From NCBI RefSeq assembly GCF_032854445.1, contig NC_088295.1, positions 82,504,644-82,568,643 on the forward strand: a DNA stretch of 64,000 nt, read 5' to 3'. The notes beneath the pieces were generated by a model that was not told where the DNA came from, ran no database searches, and saw nothing but the letters and a program-made list of their open reading frames with translations. The DNA is from Liolophura sinensis. Its lineage: Eukaryota; Mollusca; Polyplacophora; Chitonida; Chitonidae. Made by a program: the position numbers and the translations under genes. This document shows positions 1 through 23,045 of the stretch, in pieces; position 1 is the first letter of the stretch, and each line of letters opens with the position of its first letter.

Positions 1-1340
1 TTTTAAAACTTGAGTAGTTGCAAATCTATTTCTGTAAGGAATAGAATGCTGGGAATTATTCTTCCAAATGTATCTTACATTCCTGCACACTGTGATTAGC
101 TCTGTTTGCACGACGAAATCTCGCTCTGTTTGCCCCCATTGTTACCTATTTTAAATCTTGTGAAAATGTGTAATTTACCTAACTGGTGTTGTCATTATTA
201 AGTGTGGTGATACAAATTATCGTGTATCTGAAGCCCTGGGAACTAGCGCCGGGTAGCGGCTGGGACGTCCGTCCAGGTGGTACGTGTGTTTACATCACAC
301 AAGCTGAATGACGGGATAGCGCAGTAATGTGTCTGGGACGGTGGGGACGGGGCAGAGGAGAGAATGAGCAATTCCCCACAGGCGTGGTCACTGCAGACAA
401 CCCGACGGCCGGGACGCTTTAGCACCTACTCTTACTTCCAGCTATTTCAATACAACACTAGCAAACAATTATACTGAGAGTTATTACCAGCGGAGTTTCA
501 ACAGATTTGAGCATTTGCTGGCAAAGATGAAAGAACGTGTGTTTACCTTAGTGTACAAATCTATACTGCTTACCCACACGAGTTCAGGAGCGCGGTCCAC
601 CGATCACCTCATAAAGCTTATAGTACCTCCATTCATCTACATATGTATGTCCAAATTTTATAGCCGCGCTAACAAACGCCGATCGCTTATACTCAACAGT
701 CTCACCTTCTCTTCATATGCAGGCAACCCGTTCTTCGTCTCCTCCACTCATGTCGATTACCTGCTACATATTACAGTTTACATTGTGTGCAATCGTGCGA
801 CCGAGAACAACACAGAAATTACAGATGGCGGAAAACGAGAAAACGAGAACACAACAAGAGAAATGTCTTATAAACGTACCCGTAAATTAATCCAGAAAGC
901 ATGTAGCCAAATATTATAATACGAATTAAACTGCGGAAAATACAATAATGACTTCATATCCTGTAATTCCAATTCTAACATGATAAATGGCAGGCAACGT
1001 TTTGTAATATTCTGTGCTTACATTTAGCTATGTCACTGTAATCATACGAAAACTTATACCCCTAAGTTTGGAGTGAACAAACATTCTGTAAGAAAGTTTT
1101 AATCCATGTTTCATGAGTTTTGAGATTTAATTTAAGTCTTGATCGCAGAACTATTTGTTCAGATAATCGCCATCATTTCTCTGATGGTGTTAAATTTTTG
1201 CCAAAACAGCCACATTGTGTATTTTATTGCGTTTGTTTTGCTCCATTATAGATTTAAGTGAATAGCTATTTTTCGTTAATTCCCATTCTATCCGATTATC
1301 GATAATTGATCTGGATTATTAACAATGCTGCAACCACTCA
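1..1340. other. Noncoding sequence upstream of Evx
   Basis: AT-rich sequence with no coding exon I can recognise. Short open frames at 243-425 (minus) and 515-919 (plus) show no family motif and no supporting splice structure, so I treat them as chance. No repeat family was recognised here. Confidence 0.5.
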
Positions 1341-1357
1341 ATGCATTGAGGCAGGCT

Positions 1358-1500
1358 AGCCAATCACCGCTCTCCATTAAGCTGTCACATCAGGCTGGTC
1401 AACGATTGGTGTAGCGTGAAATGCAATCCCCGCCCCTCCATTAATCATAGACGTCAACTGTTGTCTGTTCTAGGAGCAATCAAAGGTTCCGACAATTGAG
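1358..1500 (+). promoter_or_regulatory. Candidate Evx proximal promoter
   Basis: This stretch is less AT-rich than its surroundings. It holds a CCAAT box (1360-1364), an inverted CCAAT (ATTGG, 1405-1409), a GC box CCCCGCCC (428 to 435 past 1000) and a TCF/LEF-type ATCAAAG (1479-1485), all within 130 bp and about 370 bp before the Evx start codon. CCAAT and GC boxes are common in animal promoters. No clear TATA box at a convincing distance was seen and the start of transcription is unknown. The motifs are short, so the call rests on clustering and position. Confidence 0.35.
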
Positions 1501-1811
1501 ATTTTATACAACATAAACATCATAGCCGGAGGGGGTGTAACTACTGTTGAGGGTTGAGCCTCAAGTCACAAGAGCTTAAAACAGTTTTATACGGAACTGT
1601 CTAGGTCATAGTAAGAAAGATTTCAAAGAGGACGGATCACTTCTTAGACTTCTCCGGCAAACTTTCAAAAGTTGTTCGAAGTTCATCATTACTGTTTGGA
1701 TTAGTCCGTGTTACTGTGAGTGGAGCACATCACACGTGTCAGAGCGAGAACTAACCCCACTCGTTGGTATCGTAGTCTTAGCTTTATACAGTTATCACTA
1801 GGTCGGACTGA

Positions 1812-1869
1812 ATGGTGTCACATGTCTGCTGAAGGGAGTCGGTTTTACTCTCAACCCGTGACAATATAG
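1812..1869 (+). other. Two upstream ORFs in the Evx leader
   Basis: If transcription starts upstream of 1812, the leader carries two short uORFs. One runs 1812-1832 (6 residues). The other runs 1822-1869 (15 residues) and its TAG ends one base before the Evx ATG at 1871. Such a tight uORF could reduce initiation at the main start or require reinitiation. This is inference from position only. Confidence 0.4.
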
Positions 1870-1870
1870 T

Positions 1871-10516
<8,646 letters not shown>

Positions 10517-11090
10517 ATAGAAAGGACACTTACATAAGTGGTAATGTGACTGTGTACGTTATACCTCATGCGGCTGAATGCTCAGGCACTGCTGATGTGA
10601 GGGCGACTGGTGCGGGGCGCGATCTCACTCCCGTCTGACTGAAGCACCTTGAATCAGCACAGGCTGTGAGATGACCATTCTCACTTAGACTATACCGTGA
10701 AGGCCACCGGCCAAGACTTGAATGAACAGTGAGGGTACCGGGCCTGGATCCGGAATAAAACTCACGAATCCCCTCGGGTCGTTTAGTCAGAGAGATGACA
10801 CGACTGTTGGTGGTTCTGTTCCACTTCAGTGTTAGCCATGGGGACACTGACGGAGAAACGACAACCAATCGAGGCTTGAATTCTGGCGAGATTTCCTGAC
10901 GATGCCCCCTCATTCGGAGCGAATACTGTGACGTGAGATTTCCAGATGAACATTTCTCTGAATGATTATTCTGCGTTGAGCAGAAGTGCTGCATATCATC
11001 CTGTCAACAGTATTAAGTGATAATATGTTTGTAAATAGATGTTAGTGGTAGGACAAATAACGACAGTTAAATGTATACATAATTTATTCG
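10517..11090 (+). other. Probable Evx 3' UTR
   Basis: Noncoding sequence after the Evx stop, somewhat GC-richer than the intergenic DNA. A 142-codon open frame on the minus strand (10566-10994) has no recognisable motif and probably reflects the base composition. Confidence 0.5.
10754..10759 (+). terminator. Candidate polyadenylation signal for Evx
   Basis: An exact AATAAA lies 238 bp after the stop codon. It is the first such hexamer downstream; actual use is not shown. Confidence 0.4.
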
Positions 11091-11100
11091 TTACCAGGTA

Positions 11101-11284
11101 ACTTATGAGATCGTCGTGAAGGAAATGCTGTTATCCGCTTTCCAAACTCATGAGATCGCCCTGAAGGATTGCCCTTATATTTGCTCTCCTGACTAATGAG
11201 ATCGTCGTGAAGGGATTGCTGTTATTCGTTTTCCAGACTCATGAGAACGTTGTGAAGGGATTGCTGTTATTTGCTTTCCTGGTT
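11101..11284. repeat. 45-bp minisatellite, 4 copies
   Basis: Four copies begin near 11101, 11146, 11192 and 11237. Each reads approximately ACTCATGAGATCGTCGTGAA followed by GGGATTGCTGTTATTTG and a pyrimidine-rich end. An open frame across it is a by-product of the 45-bp period. Confidence 0.8.
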
Positions 11285-14200
11285 TATGTTCATTGGGTTC
11301 ACAGGGTTCTCTACACACAAATACCACTTCTTTTTGGCGGGTTAACCACGAAGTATTTAAGGCATCGCTTCATCCACTTTTCCACAACACTTTCACCTAT
11401 TATGTACGGAAAACATGCATGCTTTCGCATTAGTGTTACAATACTGCACTTAATTGAAATCTTTTTTATTTTGAACTTGGTAAAAGCTACTGCCTCCTAT
11501 TTCCACGAGTATTAGAGGGAGACATTTTTTATCAGTTTTAATTTTCCTGTTGATTTTCTTTAGCCCGTAATGGCATCGTTTGCAACGCACGATGGCGGGT
11601 ACACCGGGTTAAGCTTTAATGTCAGTAAAATGGCGAACCTTGTAAATAACTTCAGCGTAATACCCGTTGACATCTTCCAATGATTTGCAGTATTTTGATG
11701 CACCTTGTAGACTCGAGCATTCGACGGACCTCTTGTTGAAATCAGTTTATTTGTAAATAAACTTTTAACATTCCATTTTAACAATTGTGTTGTCTCTCTT
11801 AATGTTCCATTATTTTCATAATAGACAGTGATTGTTCCTGCAGTGGATGGCTTTGCGGGAGGACTTTTCGAAACTGCAACCAGTAATGAGTCCAAATTCG
11901 AATTCAGTCAAAACGCAAGTCTCTGTCCATACATAAGAAAGTTTAACACAATGTGTTGTTGGTTCCGAAGGATCTATCCAAGCAACTCCACTACTAACAG
12001 TAGTGAAATAATGTGACATTGTTAACTGTACATCAGTCCAATCATCAATCATTCAATTAATCAATAGATGCAATTTTTAAAATTAATTAACTAGTGTTTT
12101 TCGACGTACTCCAAAAAATTTACTCAGATCAACTCCATGAGCGGAGGTCATGCTCCACAGGACTTCTTGACCGAAGCTCACAGTGGACGTAGCAAAGTTT
12201 TCCACATTAAAAAGCGAAAAGCTAAACACAAAAGTGACATCACAAGTCACCTGCCTCACTGGTGATGTAGGAATATATGTACCTGAGGCCCTGTGACGTC
12301 ATATCGTGTGTCAAATCACATGAGACATGCTTTTTTATTCTGACCCTGTCAGAACTGTTGACAATTTTACTGACAGCCCTTGTATCTTTCTTTATAATCT
12401 GGTAGGTGTAGTTCTGTGTGTGATTTACAGTCACGATGGAGTTAGGATGGTATAGCTGAAGAGCTGTGACAGATAATTAGCGTTTGTAGCACGGGCATCA
12501 AGAAGTGCTTCTCTCTGAATATGAATGTATATATATATACATACGCCATCCAATGGCTGTAGCTGGCTGCTGGATTCCATGTGGATGTCGAATTTAAAAG
12601 AATCTGCGCGTCCTTTTGGCGGAATATATGGTTGGAAATCTAGACTTGTCCTTCCCAAACGACAATTAAACACACACACAAACAAATCGCAAATTTCCCA
12701 GTTAGACTTAATTAATATACATTCGTATATGCCCTGACCGCGAGCTGTAACGTGTTATTCTTGACATCTTTTTTCATCTACACAGTTGTGGCATCTTTTT
12801 TCATCTAGACAGTTATGGCATCTTTTCCATAAACAGATGATAATCTGTCTTCATTCTTATTCCAAGTCACAACGTTGTTTTAATTTAACCGATCCAGGGT
12901 ATACCTCTTGTAATATTTATTAAATCTTGTGCGTTTATATGATCCGTGCCTTGTCACTCAGTGAGTACAACGAAGGCAAGTCAAGGCAACTTCTCGGAGA
13001 TTTCCTGTGAATAACATGTGCTTTGTTTATATATAAATACACCTTATTTGCCGTTATACTGAGCTCGCACTTTGAGGTCTACCCATTTGAATGACTTCGA
13101 ACTCCAGAGTTGGAGTACGTCTATTAAGAGATAAGTCAAAGGCGCCTGAGAGTAGTCTATTCTTTAGATTAGCCATTTTACAACAAGAATTTTTATGTAG
13201 AACACAAATATGAATCATTGACGCTCTTTCCATGCATATTTGAGTTCTGTTGACTGAAGATAAGTTTGTGTGTATATGTGTTGTAATGTGATGGATGGAA
13301 CCAAAGTATATACATGTCTAGTACCAAGCCATACCACCGTATGCGGCTTGCACTTTTCCCAACAACATATCTGAAAATCTCCACAGCATGACCACCATTT
13401 TTAGTTGTTGTTGCTGGAAGTGAAATAATAGTATTTTGCCACTATGGTAACCTCCAGCAGGGCGAGTGCGGTGGTAGTAACACTGGGCTAAATGTTTTCG
13501 GTTCTATCCAAAACAGACAAAATTTTGATTTATTTTAGTTAGGTGCAAAATAGCAGTGCATAAATTTATAGTGTATCAACTTATAGTGTCTGTGAGAGTA
13601 TTATCTAATCAGGGCTTCTTCCCCCTTCAATTCTGAGGCAAATTTTGCACCTAGTTGCACCTATAACCTATAAAAGCGCGGCTAAACGTAGGTAGGATGA
13701 TTCAAATAAAGAAAAACATATGTCCATAAGGAGGTCTACTTATCAACATGTCGTGGAAAGTTATCAGTATTGATAATTCGTTGACTGAATCATACATTAA
13801 GGGTTTCTGTGTAACATGAATACCATTGTACCAATTAGGTCATTTGTTCAAATCCATCACCCAATTTGTTCGGATGTCGCTTTACCTGAGAAGGGCAGTG
13901 TTTGTCATGTACACCTGGGCAGGAGCAGTGGCATTGTCGCTAACGCCCACTGAACGTAAAGGAAAGAAACAGATGAATCAGTAGTGTACAATATATACAA
14001 TGACATCGACAAAACGAGTCCACCTATCCACCCGCGATGTGCCAGTGCCGCATAAGTGAATTACTGATATCAGAACCAAATAGATTAAATTAAACCAAAT
14101 TAATTTTATTACAATCGTTCTTGGTCACTTCTCGTGATATTATTTGCGACCCGAATTGATATTTCAGCTTGAACTCAAACAGAAATAGCCAGGTTTTAAA

Positions 14201-16316
14201 CAAAATCATTTTAAACCGATGCGGAATTTGCCCTAGACCTACAATTCCATAGCAGACGGTACTACCAGCAGAATACTTGCTAAAGTCGGATGACGTTCTA
14301 AGATAGTCAGCTGGACCTGGTGATCGCACTGAAATTTTTTTCCATGTGTTATATATAGTTAAAAACAGCTTACAGGTACAGATTCCTTATGAAGTGTAGT
14401 CAAACAAATACTCTATTCGTCATTTGTTTTCGCTTCACACGACTCTTGAAGGACTGTGTTAATATTTCCGATTGTAAATAAAATATAAACATCCAGAGGT
14501 AAATACCTTTATCTCAGTGACAGAATTTAGTTGCTAGACTTTTCAGAAATGAGTTTCAACCAGTACCTATAGTTCTCATATCACACCAATACTAAGGTAG
14601 TGTACTGTAGAGAAAATTAAAGATGGACTGGTTTGTGAACTATTACGGCTGCAAAATGAAAAAAAAAATCAGTGCTCCGTTTGAATTCTTTACTTTTTCA
14701 TCTGTGGCCACCTGCAATCTTAATTGTTTTTTCTGTGGGAAGAATTAATAACTCAGCGGTGAAGAAGAAAGGGAACCTCCAAGAAAAGAAAATCATAAAA
14801 TGCAGTGAAGTGAGAATAAGGTATGAAAACAAGCCTTCCACGTTCGTCCGAAACGTATTTACTCACAAAACACAACCAACGCCATTAACAATTTTGTTGG
14901 CAAAATCACTGGTAATTTGGGCAATGACGTGACGTCTTCGTTCTTAGATCTCGGAGCCACACGTAGCTTTGATCGGTTTTACTCGTCCGGTTAGTGTCCT
15001 GCAGCCTTTGTGTTCCACATTCAATGAGCCTCAGCTGAGCCGACACCATCGCTTTACCCATCTTGTTAGCACGACTTCTTCAATGACTGACATCTGCCCT
15101 GCAACTCCGTGACCCCATGCATGGGATATGTCAACCGCATCCTCATCACCTACTTAAGCTCATTGCAATTACGCACCGGCTTAATTACGTCTGTAAGATT
15201 AGAATCGCTATATTCATTATAGGCCGTAAAACATGTGTTTAGAGCTCCCGTAATGATTGGCAATATTGGCAATGTATAGGCATATACATGTTAAAACAAA
15301 GACCGCTAATTTAACGAGTTTTGTATCGTTTTACCAGAGATAATTCTTTCCTCTTAACACGTTATTGAAAACCATGAATTATGCAATGTTCCTGGTTATA
15401 AAGTGAGAACAAAATCACATGATTGGTGTATATGTTAGTGTGATACAATTAAGCAGTTTGGCTAGCGGTGTGTAGACGAAATGGTGCAATTTCCTGTAAA
15501 ACTTCACAATCGTTATTACATAATGTGAGCCAATCAGCGTATTCCATTGTACACATACAGCTGAGTGTAACTTGAAATGGATGACAGCCTTTCAAAGTGT
15601 AAATATGGTACAAACAGGACAGATGTGCAAAAACTCGCTTTGTAGAATTTCTCGCATATAAATATAATCGTTTTATATCACATTCCAAAATGCCATAGCC
15701 ATGTACATACCAAACAAGCTACTAGAGAGTCGATTCATTTGGTGAAAATGGTACACATGACTACTGCTCCTGCGTAGTAAATGACAAAGGAAAGAACATA
15801 CCGCGTCTTTTTCATTAATTTTCAGAATATGAGCTTTAAACACAGCGTAGAAGCTATCGATTGAGACATGTGTACGACTAATTGAATTCTTTGAATCTGT
15901 AAATTTTTTTTTATTGTTCAAACGTCTAAACATGCAAGTAAACCATGCAGCTGGCAAAGCACTGCCTTTGTAGACATGCAGGCAAGCAGGTAATGCGCAC
16001 TCACTAAACCGCTAAAAATACAACAAACGATCGGAAAAAAATTCCAGGTGCATATTTAGCCAAGCTCCAATAAGCGCTTTGTCAAAACATATGACTCGTT
16101 AATTACCTTGTTTTAACTTTTTATTAGTGTATTTGTGTCACCTATTTTATTTATCAGATTATAACCGAACCTCAAAACTTGATTTGTCAACATTACTTAA
16201 AAGGTGGATGTGCCAGGTTAAAGTATGACCTCATACGCGGACGGGATTTTACGTTATAAACTGGTGCCAATGTTTCACTTGTTTACATGGCTTACGGGAT
16301 CTTAGCTTATCAGCTC
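11285..16316. other. Gene-free stretch
   Basis: No exon, RNA gene or repeat family could be recognised on either strand. Short open frames here lack conserved motifs. A short three-copy run containing GGCATCTTTTTTCATCTA lies at about 12765-12828. Confidence 0.45.
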
Positions 16317-16760
16317 GCAAGTGCTCTGTCCATTCAAATTTTGTATCAGCTCGCTTCAGGAAAAGTGCTCTTTCCATTCACATTTTGTGTCAGCTTGCTT
16401 CGCAACAAGCACTCTGTCCATTCACATTTTGTATCAGCTTGCTTCACGACAAGTGTTCTGTCCATTCACATTTTGTATCAGCCTGCTTCACGACAAGTGT
16501 TCTGTCCATTCACATTTTGTGTCAGCTAATTACTTCATGACAAGTGCTCTGTCCATTCAGAGTTTTTGTCAACTTCCTTCAGGAAAAGTGTTCTGTCCAT
16601 TCATATTTTATATCAGCAATAATTGCTTCACGACATGTGCTTTGTCCATTCACATTTTGTCTAAGCAAGCTCCAGGGCAACTTTTCTGTACATTTAGATT
16701 TTGCATCAGTTTGCTTCAAGATTAGTGCCCTCTCCATTAAGATTTTTCAAGTTAACAAGA
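16317..16760. repeat. 44-bp minisatellite, about 10 copies
   Basis: Units start at 16321, 16365, 16409 and 16453, an exact 44-bp period. They carry GTGCTCTGTCCATTCACATT and TTGTATCAGCTTGCTTCA. Later units (from about 16510) gain small insertions and drift. Overlapping open frames in several frames are products of the repeat, not genes. Confidence 0.88.
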
Positions 16761-19700
16761 TCTTAAGTTAATATATACTGCCCGAAAACCCATTCATATA
16801 TAACACTGATAAAAACCCTCATGGTACAACTCGCTTCAATTTTGCGAGTCATTTCAGGTCTTGATTAAATACTGTATCAGTAAGTGACAATTTCTGCATT
16901 TCATCTGACAAGCTCTCTTCAGTACTTTAGCTCGACACAATATTTCAATTTTGAAAGTGTTTCTAGTTATGTCTATAATTTGACTCAATATACTTCATTT
17001 TTAAGGTTTTAGCTCAACTCAAATCTTCATCCATCAACATTATAATTGAGACTGACACAACACTTCATTCCTTCACAGCCCGGAAACGAAGTTGATCCTC
17101 TTTATTGTGCCTTTATAGTTTTTGATTCTTGTTTTCTTCAATGCCATTCGATCATTACAATCCTCACGTCAACACAGGCCGGATTCGAACCCACAGCTCT
17201 GTAGACCACTAGTGTATTATACACTAGCATAGTGTATTATAGACTAGCATAGGACTAGAGTCCCTCCCCATTGATGTCCAACGTTGCTTTTAAGATTAGA
17301 TCATTCATAATGCTACAACTGTCTATCTATGACATACCGTTCCCAATGTCGCCATGTGCATGTAAGTGTGGTAGTACCTCACTGCACCGACGTGCAGATG
17401 ATACCACACGCCTCGTAAATGCAATCATAAATAATATACTATACCAGATACCAGATTGATCATTAACTGATCCCTCTCTTTATGACGAGATATTTCCAAC
17501 ATTGCCAATTTTTAAGGCGAAACGCCGATCTGATTTAACTCAGGGCTTTGTCAAACCCCTCGCTGTGAACTAACAAATCTGTGATCTGGGCTATGATGCA
17601 GTGTGCAAGATGTGAATCAAGGGCGAAAACAAAGACGACAGGTGAGAATATTATATAGTATATACACGTATAGAATACTTTTTATGAATTGTTTTACCAC
17701 ACACGTCAAAGATGACCCCTCATAAACAAAAAAAATAATACCCCGCTGAATATTTTTTAACAAATGCAAACCTATTTTCTCGTATAGGACATCCTATTTC
17801 CATCCAGGTTTTCTGGTAGCTTATGTATAATGAAGGAGATTCAAACGGCCACCTGTCCTCTTGACTAATCAAAATTAACACACTGAATTGAGTATGAACC
17901 CAGACTAAGTGTTTCACTCGATATTTAAGCAGATAAGTCTATTCAAAACACGATGTAATAATGCGCATAATTGGGAAGCGTTATAAATAGCGTGCAACTG
18001 AATATGGACGGCCAACAAAGGTAGGTTACGTAAGAGTAGCGTGGGTTGTTTAGTCACGTAGGCAAGGTAAGTATGGCTGAGGCAGCCACAGACAGGACTG
18101 GGGCTTTCCCACGGCCAGGTAACTCCAAGTGACTAGCTCAGCGTCGCCGATGAGGGCCCCTAAGTCTTACTCACGGGGCAATCGACCCTTGTCAGTGATG
18201 TTTCCTCCATATCTTATGTAAGAGCGACGGAGAATAGACCAGATAAATACCGTTATTATCAGTTAATGAGTGGAAACGTCCTGGCACCGGCTGTACACGT
18301 AGACATCTCCGCGGGTGCGTCTGCGCAGGTCAAACACTGACGCTTTACTCGTTAACTCTGTATACCTGTGAATGGTAAAAGACGCCCACTTAGTCGGTCA
18401 ACTTTATTACCTGTAAGTTCCTGTATTACCGATTCCCCCACGCCCATTTCCCCACTCTCCTACAGTCGTAAAACTGGGATGGGATCATCAGCGGATTTGT
18501 CAAGCTTTCGAAAACAAGTACACCTCAAGAAGTGGTTCTTGTACAGCTGACACTTTCTGAATTAGACATAATTTACCTGTCGGTTAAAACTGAGCTTATT
18601 GAGTCAAACAATGGTGTCAGCAATATTTTCCAACCCTAACCTGCCAATAAACGTTTTCAACTACACAAACTACTTTACGTACTTCCTTATTTGCTTGGCA
18701 TTTTACGTTGTGTTCAAAGACATTTCACTTCATCCAGGTTTATGTTTTCAAAAACGTTTTGTGTTGAAATCGAATTAGTGCTTGATGGCTATTGTTAATG
18801 ATAGGGCGTATGAGTGCGACTTATTGTTGTCATTTGACTTACTTGCACGTTGAACAGAACTATAGATACGTGTACTTGACCAAAGCGAACAATCACCAAC
18901 CCATACGTACACACGCATATATATTTGTACACCCACCCATGCGTACACACCCATATGTATGTGTACACCCATCCGCATGTACATTCCAGCATGAAGATAT
19001 GCACATCGATTCAATAATAATTACAAGTCACCAACAGAAACAACGCTTTAATATAGCCTCTCTCTACCAATATACTTTACATAAAAATCCTATCGACTGG
19101 AGTCAGATTGGAGCCCAGCCTTAATATTTTGATTAATAAAAATAATATTGAAAGACAAAACACCTTCTGTAGTTGTATTATGTAAAAACAATGGTAAATA
19201 CAAACATTTTTTATAAAACTCTAACAATTATTTAACTGGCCATGGCAGGTTATTTAACTATCTCTAGCATCATGGTGCGGACTCCCTAAATTGAAGATAG
19301 GATAAACAAGTTTGGGATATCGAGGCCTATGTAGAGGTAACATTATCTCATCAGGAAAGTTTTAGAATGGACATATCCTTTGTGTATTATTTATATTAGA
19401 AATATATGTTTGAAAGCAGCACGAACTGAGTTGGCGTAAACTGCATGCCCAGTGTTCTGTAGTTACTGTCGTAGGTATACGTTCTAAATCATTAGTAACC
19501 AAGACCCACCATGTGTTCAACAGACTGCTCCTTTGGCTGGACACTGTCAGCAATTAGACTGATACTTAAGTGTGTTCATTGTGAAGGCATCATTAGCCCC
19601 AATATGCCTTTGCCCAACATCTCCGATCCCAGCGGACTGCTCGCTAACCCTTCAGACTCGTGTGACACAGGATTTGCTTGAGTGGTTTTGGGAGTGATTT

Positions 19701-21940
19701 GGTACCATCGAGTGACGGGTCTCGGGGTGTTCCATTCACTACCGCTGATTAAATAGCCGATCATTTCTCCCTAATGGCTTACAAACATTTGTGACCGAAG
19801 CCGACAACAATAATGTTACCCTCTCTTTTCGTAATTCCATTGGCGTTGGTGACACGTTTAATTGGAAATGAATGGACGACAGAGAGCTAAAGCGACACGT
19901 TCTGGCGTTGGTCACAGAAGAATAGGAGAGATCTCAGCGTGATCCGTCCACAGGCACAGATGCGCCTGACGGATCACAACTCTGCTTTCATATATAGCTT
20001 GGAAACTGAGAAGAAAAATAGCAATCGACAATTCTAAATTAATACAGGTGGATGTGGGCATACATGGATTATGTGTCGTCTGGAATATTTGTATGGTGAA
20101 GATTAAAAGCGGCTCATGAGTATTATGGTATTTAACAGCTTAGTACATGGTACAGCAGTAATCTAAATATCCCACATTATCGTCGTAGAATAACAATTTG
20201 CGCCCGAGAAAATCTGAAGATTCCTTACAACGCACACCTTTTGTGTTCCGCTGATTTCTTTTTCTCGCCGAAGAACACATCGTTAATAGTGTCATTTATC
20301 TAAGATGGAGAGATTAATATTCTAATGTGAATTTATTTCCTGTAAGGCTTTCAGCACAACGTGGGCATATACAAGAGGAAAAGGTTCTCTGTCACACGTG
20401 CTCTCTTTATATCGATGCGCTTCTAAATTCTTCAGGTGAAAATATCTGTTCGTTTATTACGTTTTAAAACCCTAATCACGACGGTAGAAATCGATCAAAG
20501 GAAGTATCTGTGATGCGTTGTGAGCGGCATTGTGTCCGGTTATACGGTGTTTAGACAGCACTGTCCCACGGAATATCATTTTGCAGAGAAGAGGAAACTA
20601 TAAACATATAAATGTTATAAAACAGCCGAACTCAAAGAAGATGAATAGAGAAATAAAACGCCCAAATCTAGCGCCATTGCGGCGAGAAGTCTACATTTAC
20701 CTGTCGGTAGACTTTGTCAAGTTTAATGATGGCCTTTAGAATACAATATAGGAATCCTTTGATCTTGGCCAGCACTTGTCAGATAGTTAAGTAGACCACC
20801 CATCTTTGACCTGGCTGATACGGCTTTGCCTGACCCGCCAAATGGCTTCCCCGCACAAAAGGCTTTCTAAACAGTCATCGTGAAATAACTCATCAAAATG
20901 GCGACGAAAATTGTGAAAATGAAGAAGTGCTCAGCACACAAACAAACATTGGTGAAGAGGACTGCAAGACAATTACCTCGGAGGATTGCTCCTTGTACTC
21001 CTTGTACACATGTTCCTGTGTGGCTGGTACAGTGATATGCTGTGAACTACACTCTCTATGCAAATGCTATATTTACAGAGTAGTACCTGAGTTAGATAAT
21101 TATACACAAGGGTACGAAGTGTGTATAAAATTGGCAAACAACCAGATGTATTTCAGTGCATATGTCTGTACACATTTATGGAATTGTTGTGTTCATCCCA
21201 ATTAAGCACACTTAAATTAAAAAAATATTCTTTACATTTTCTTTAAACTAGTTTAAAGTTGTTTTAAATGAGGAGATTGAAAACAAAAGTTAAAAATGAA
21301 AGTGCGTGATTGTTTTACTATGCAGGACCCCAATCCAGACAAACACACCGATTTATTATCCGTGTGTACCATCTGAGTATAGCTGAAAAGCTACAGGGTA
21401 ACACGGCTTGGTAAACACCAGTACCACACTGTATGTATCTCTTAATTTACATGTAGATTATACGCTGGTTTATTTTTGCCTTTATTAGTGCTCAACTATT
21501 TAGCCAAATTTTACTCTAATTTCTATTTGTCATAGACAATATTGTTTTGTCATATTGAAAATCGCCTACTGAATTCGATAAAAAAATTCTATGTAAATTT
21601 ACAGGTTTTTAAATAGCATTTAACCTTTAACTCAGGACTCAGGAGAAATTAATTATGATAACTGAAGACCAGGTATAACACGTATTGTTGATTTTTTTAA
21701 ATACCTTAAAATATTGTTTTTGGCAAGTGGTATACTTTAATACAGTACGTGTATACAGATGGTAAGATAAAAAGACGACAACAAGGGAAAGAAAAATCCC
21801 TCATGACAATGACTTAAAACATCACGTATGTTACATGTGGTTCTTGTTACAATCATACTGTATTGTTGTTAATATAACAAATCGACCATGCTGAAAATAG
21901 AATTTTACCTGATTCGAGATGCCCATCTCGTGGTCCAATA
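16761..21940. other. Gene-free stretch with minor repeats
   Basis: No coding exon seen. Minor items: a tRNA-like piece GGATTCGAACCCACAGCTCT near 17172, a CATAYGTACACACCCAT-type short repeat at 18898-18985, and a perfect 10-bp inverted repeat at 19939-19977. Confidence 0.4.
19939..19977. repeat. Hairpin-forming inverted repeat
   Basis: GTGATCCGTC at 19939-19948 is exactly complementary to GACGGATCAC at 19968-19977. An inner AGGC/GCCT pair extends the stem around a short loop. No poly-T follows and no function is assigned. Confidence 0.55.
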
Positions 21941-23045
21941 CGACAGTCTTCATTCATTTTTCGAAAATTAAGGTCTCTGTAAACTTTTTAACAAACTTTT
22001 CAAACATAGGAAGTTCTTGCAGCAACCTGTGGATAATTGTGGGTTTCCACCGCGGCTCTGCCCGGTCTCATCCCATCATAATACTGGTCATATCGTATAA
22101 ATGAAATATTCTAGCTCAATCCTCAAATAAATAAATAATTTTTTTTAAATTAATAATCTAGTTATAATTGAAATTGCCTGAAAAATAATGTGTTCAAATG
22201 ATTTCATAACTGAAAGCGGACGAATCCACAATTTTTATCCCCTCAGCAGGTGACTTTAATATTGAATATATCTAGAAATCACACCCGCTGGATCCCATCT
22301 GATATAAAACAGGAATCACTCCTATCATGAATACAAAATATTGTATATGCCATGCTGTGTAGACAATCATATATAATTATAATTCTTATAAAACTCACAG
22401 GATGTAACTTAAGACATCTGACAGTTATTATATGGGTACTACACCTCGTACGTCCTTTAAAACAATACATGTAATAATAATTTATTCTTACGACAGTCTT
22501 CACGACAGTCTTCATTCATTTTTCGAAAATTAAGGTCTCTGTAAATTTTTTAACAAACTTTTCAAACATAGGAAGTTCTTGCAGCAACCTGTGGATAATT
22601 GTGGGTTTCCACCGCGGCTCTGCCCGGTCTCATCCCATCATAATACTGGTCATATCGTATAAATGAAATATTCTAGCGCAATCCTCAAATAAATAAATAA
22701 TTTTTTAAAAATAATAATCTAGTTATGATTGAAATTGCCTGAAAAATAATGTGTTCAAATGATTTCATAACTGAAAGCGGACGAATCCACAATTTTTATC
22801 CCCTCAGCAGGTGACTTTAATATTGAATATATCTAGAAATCACACCCGCTGGATCCCATCTGATATAAGACAGGAATCACTCCTATCATGAATACAAAAT
22901 ATTGTATATGCCATGCTGTGTAGACAATCATATATAATTATAATTCTTATAAAACTCATAGGATGTAACTTAAGACATCTGACAGTTATTATATGGGTAC
23001 TACACCTCGTACGTCCTTTAAAACAATACATGTATTAATAATTTA
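21941..23045. repeat. 562-bp tandem duplication
   Basis: Copy 1 starts at 21941 and copy 2 at 22503, both at CGACAGTCTTCATTCATTTT, and they match nearly base for base to about 22490 and 23045. Only scattered substitutions and one small indel were noticed, so the duplication is young. Each copy includes a minus-strand piece of the common SINE (about 22037-22135 and 22599-22697). Matching open frames occur at 22279-22515 and 22840-23031 for that reason. Confidence 0.92.

Noticed and set aside
10566-10994. A 142-codon minus-strand frame after Evx
   Set aside because: It lies in the probable Evx 3' UTR, with no recognisable domain, splice structure or promoter.
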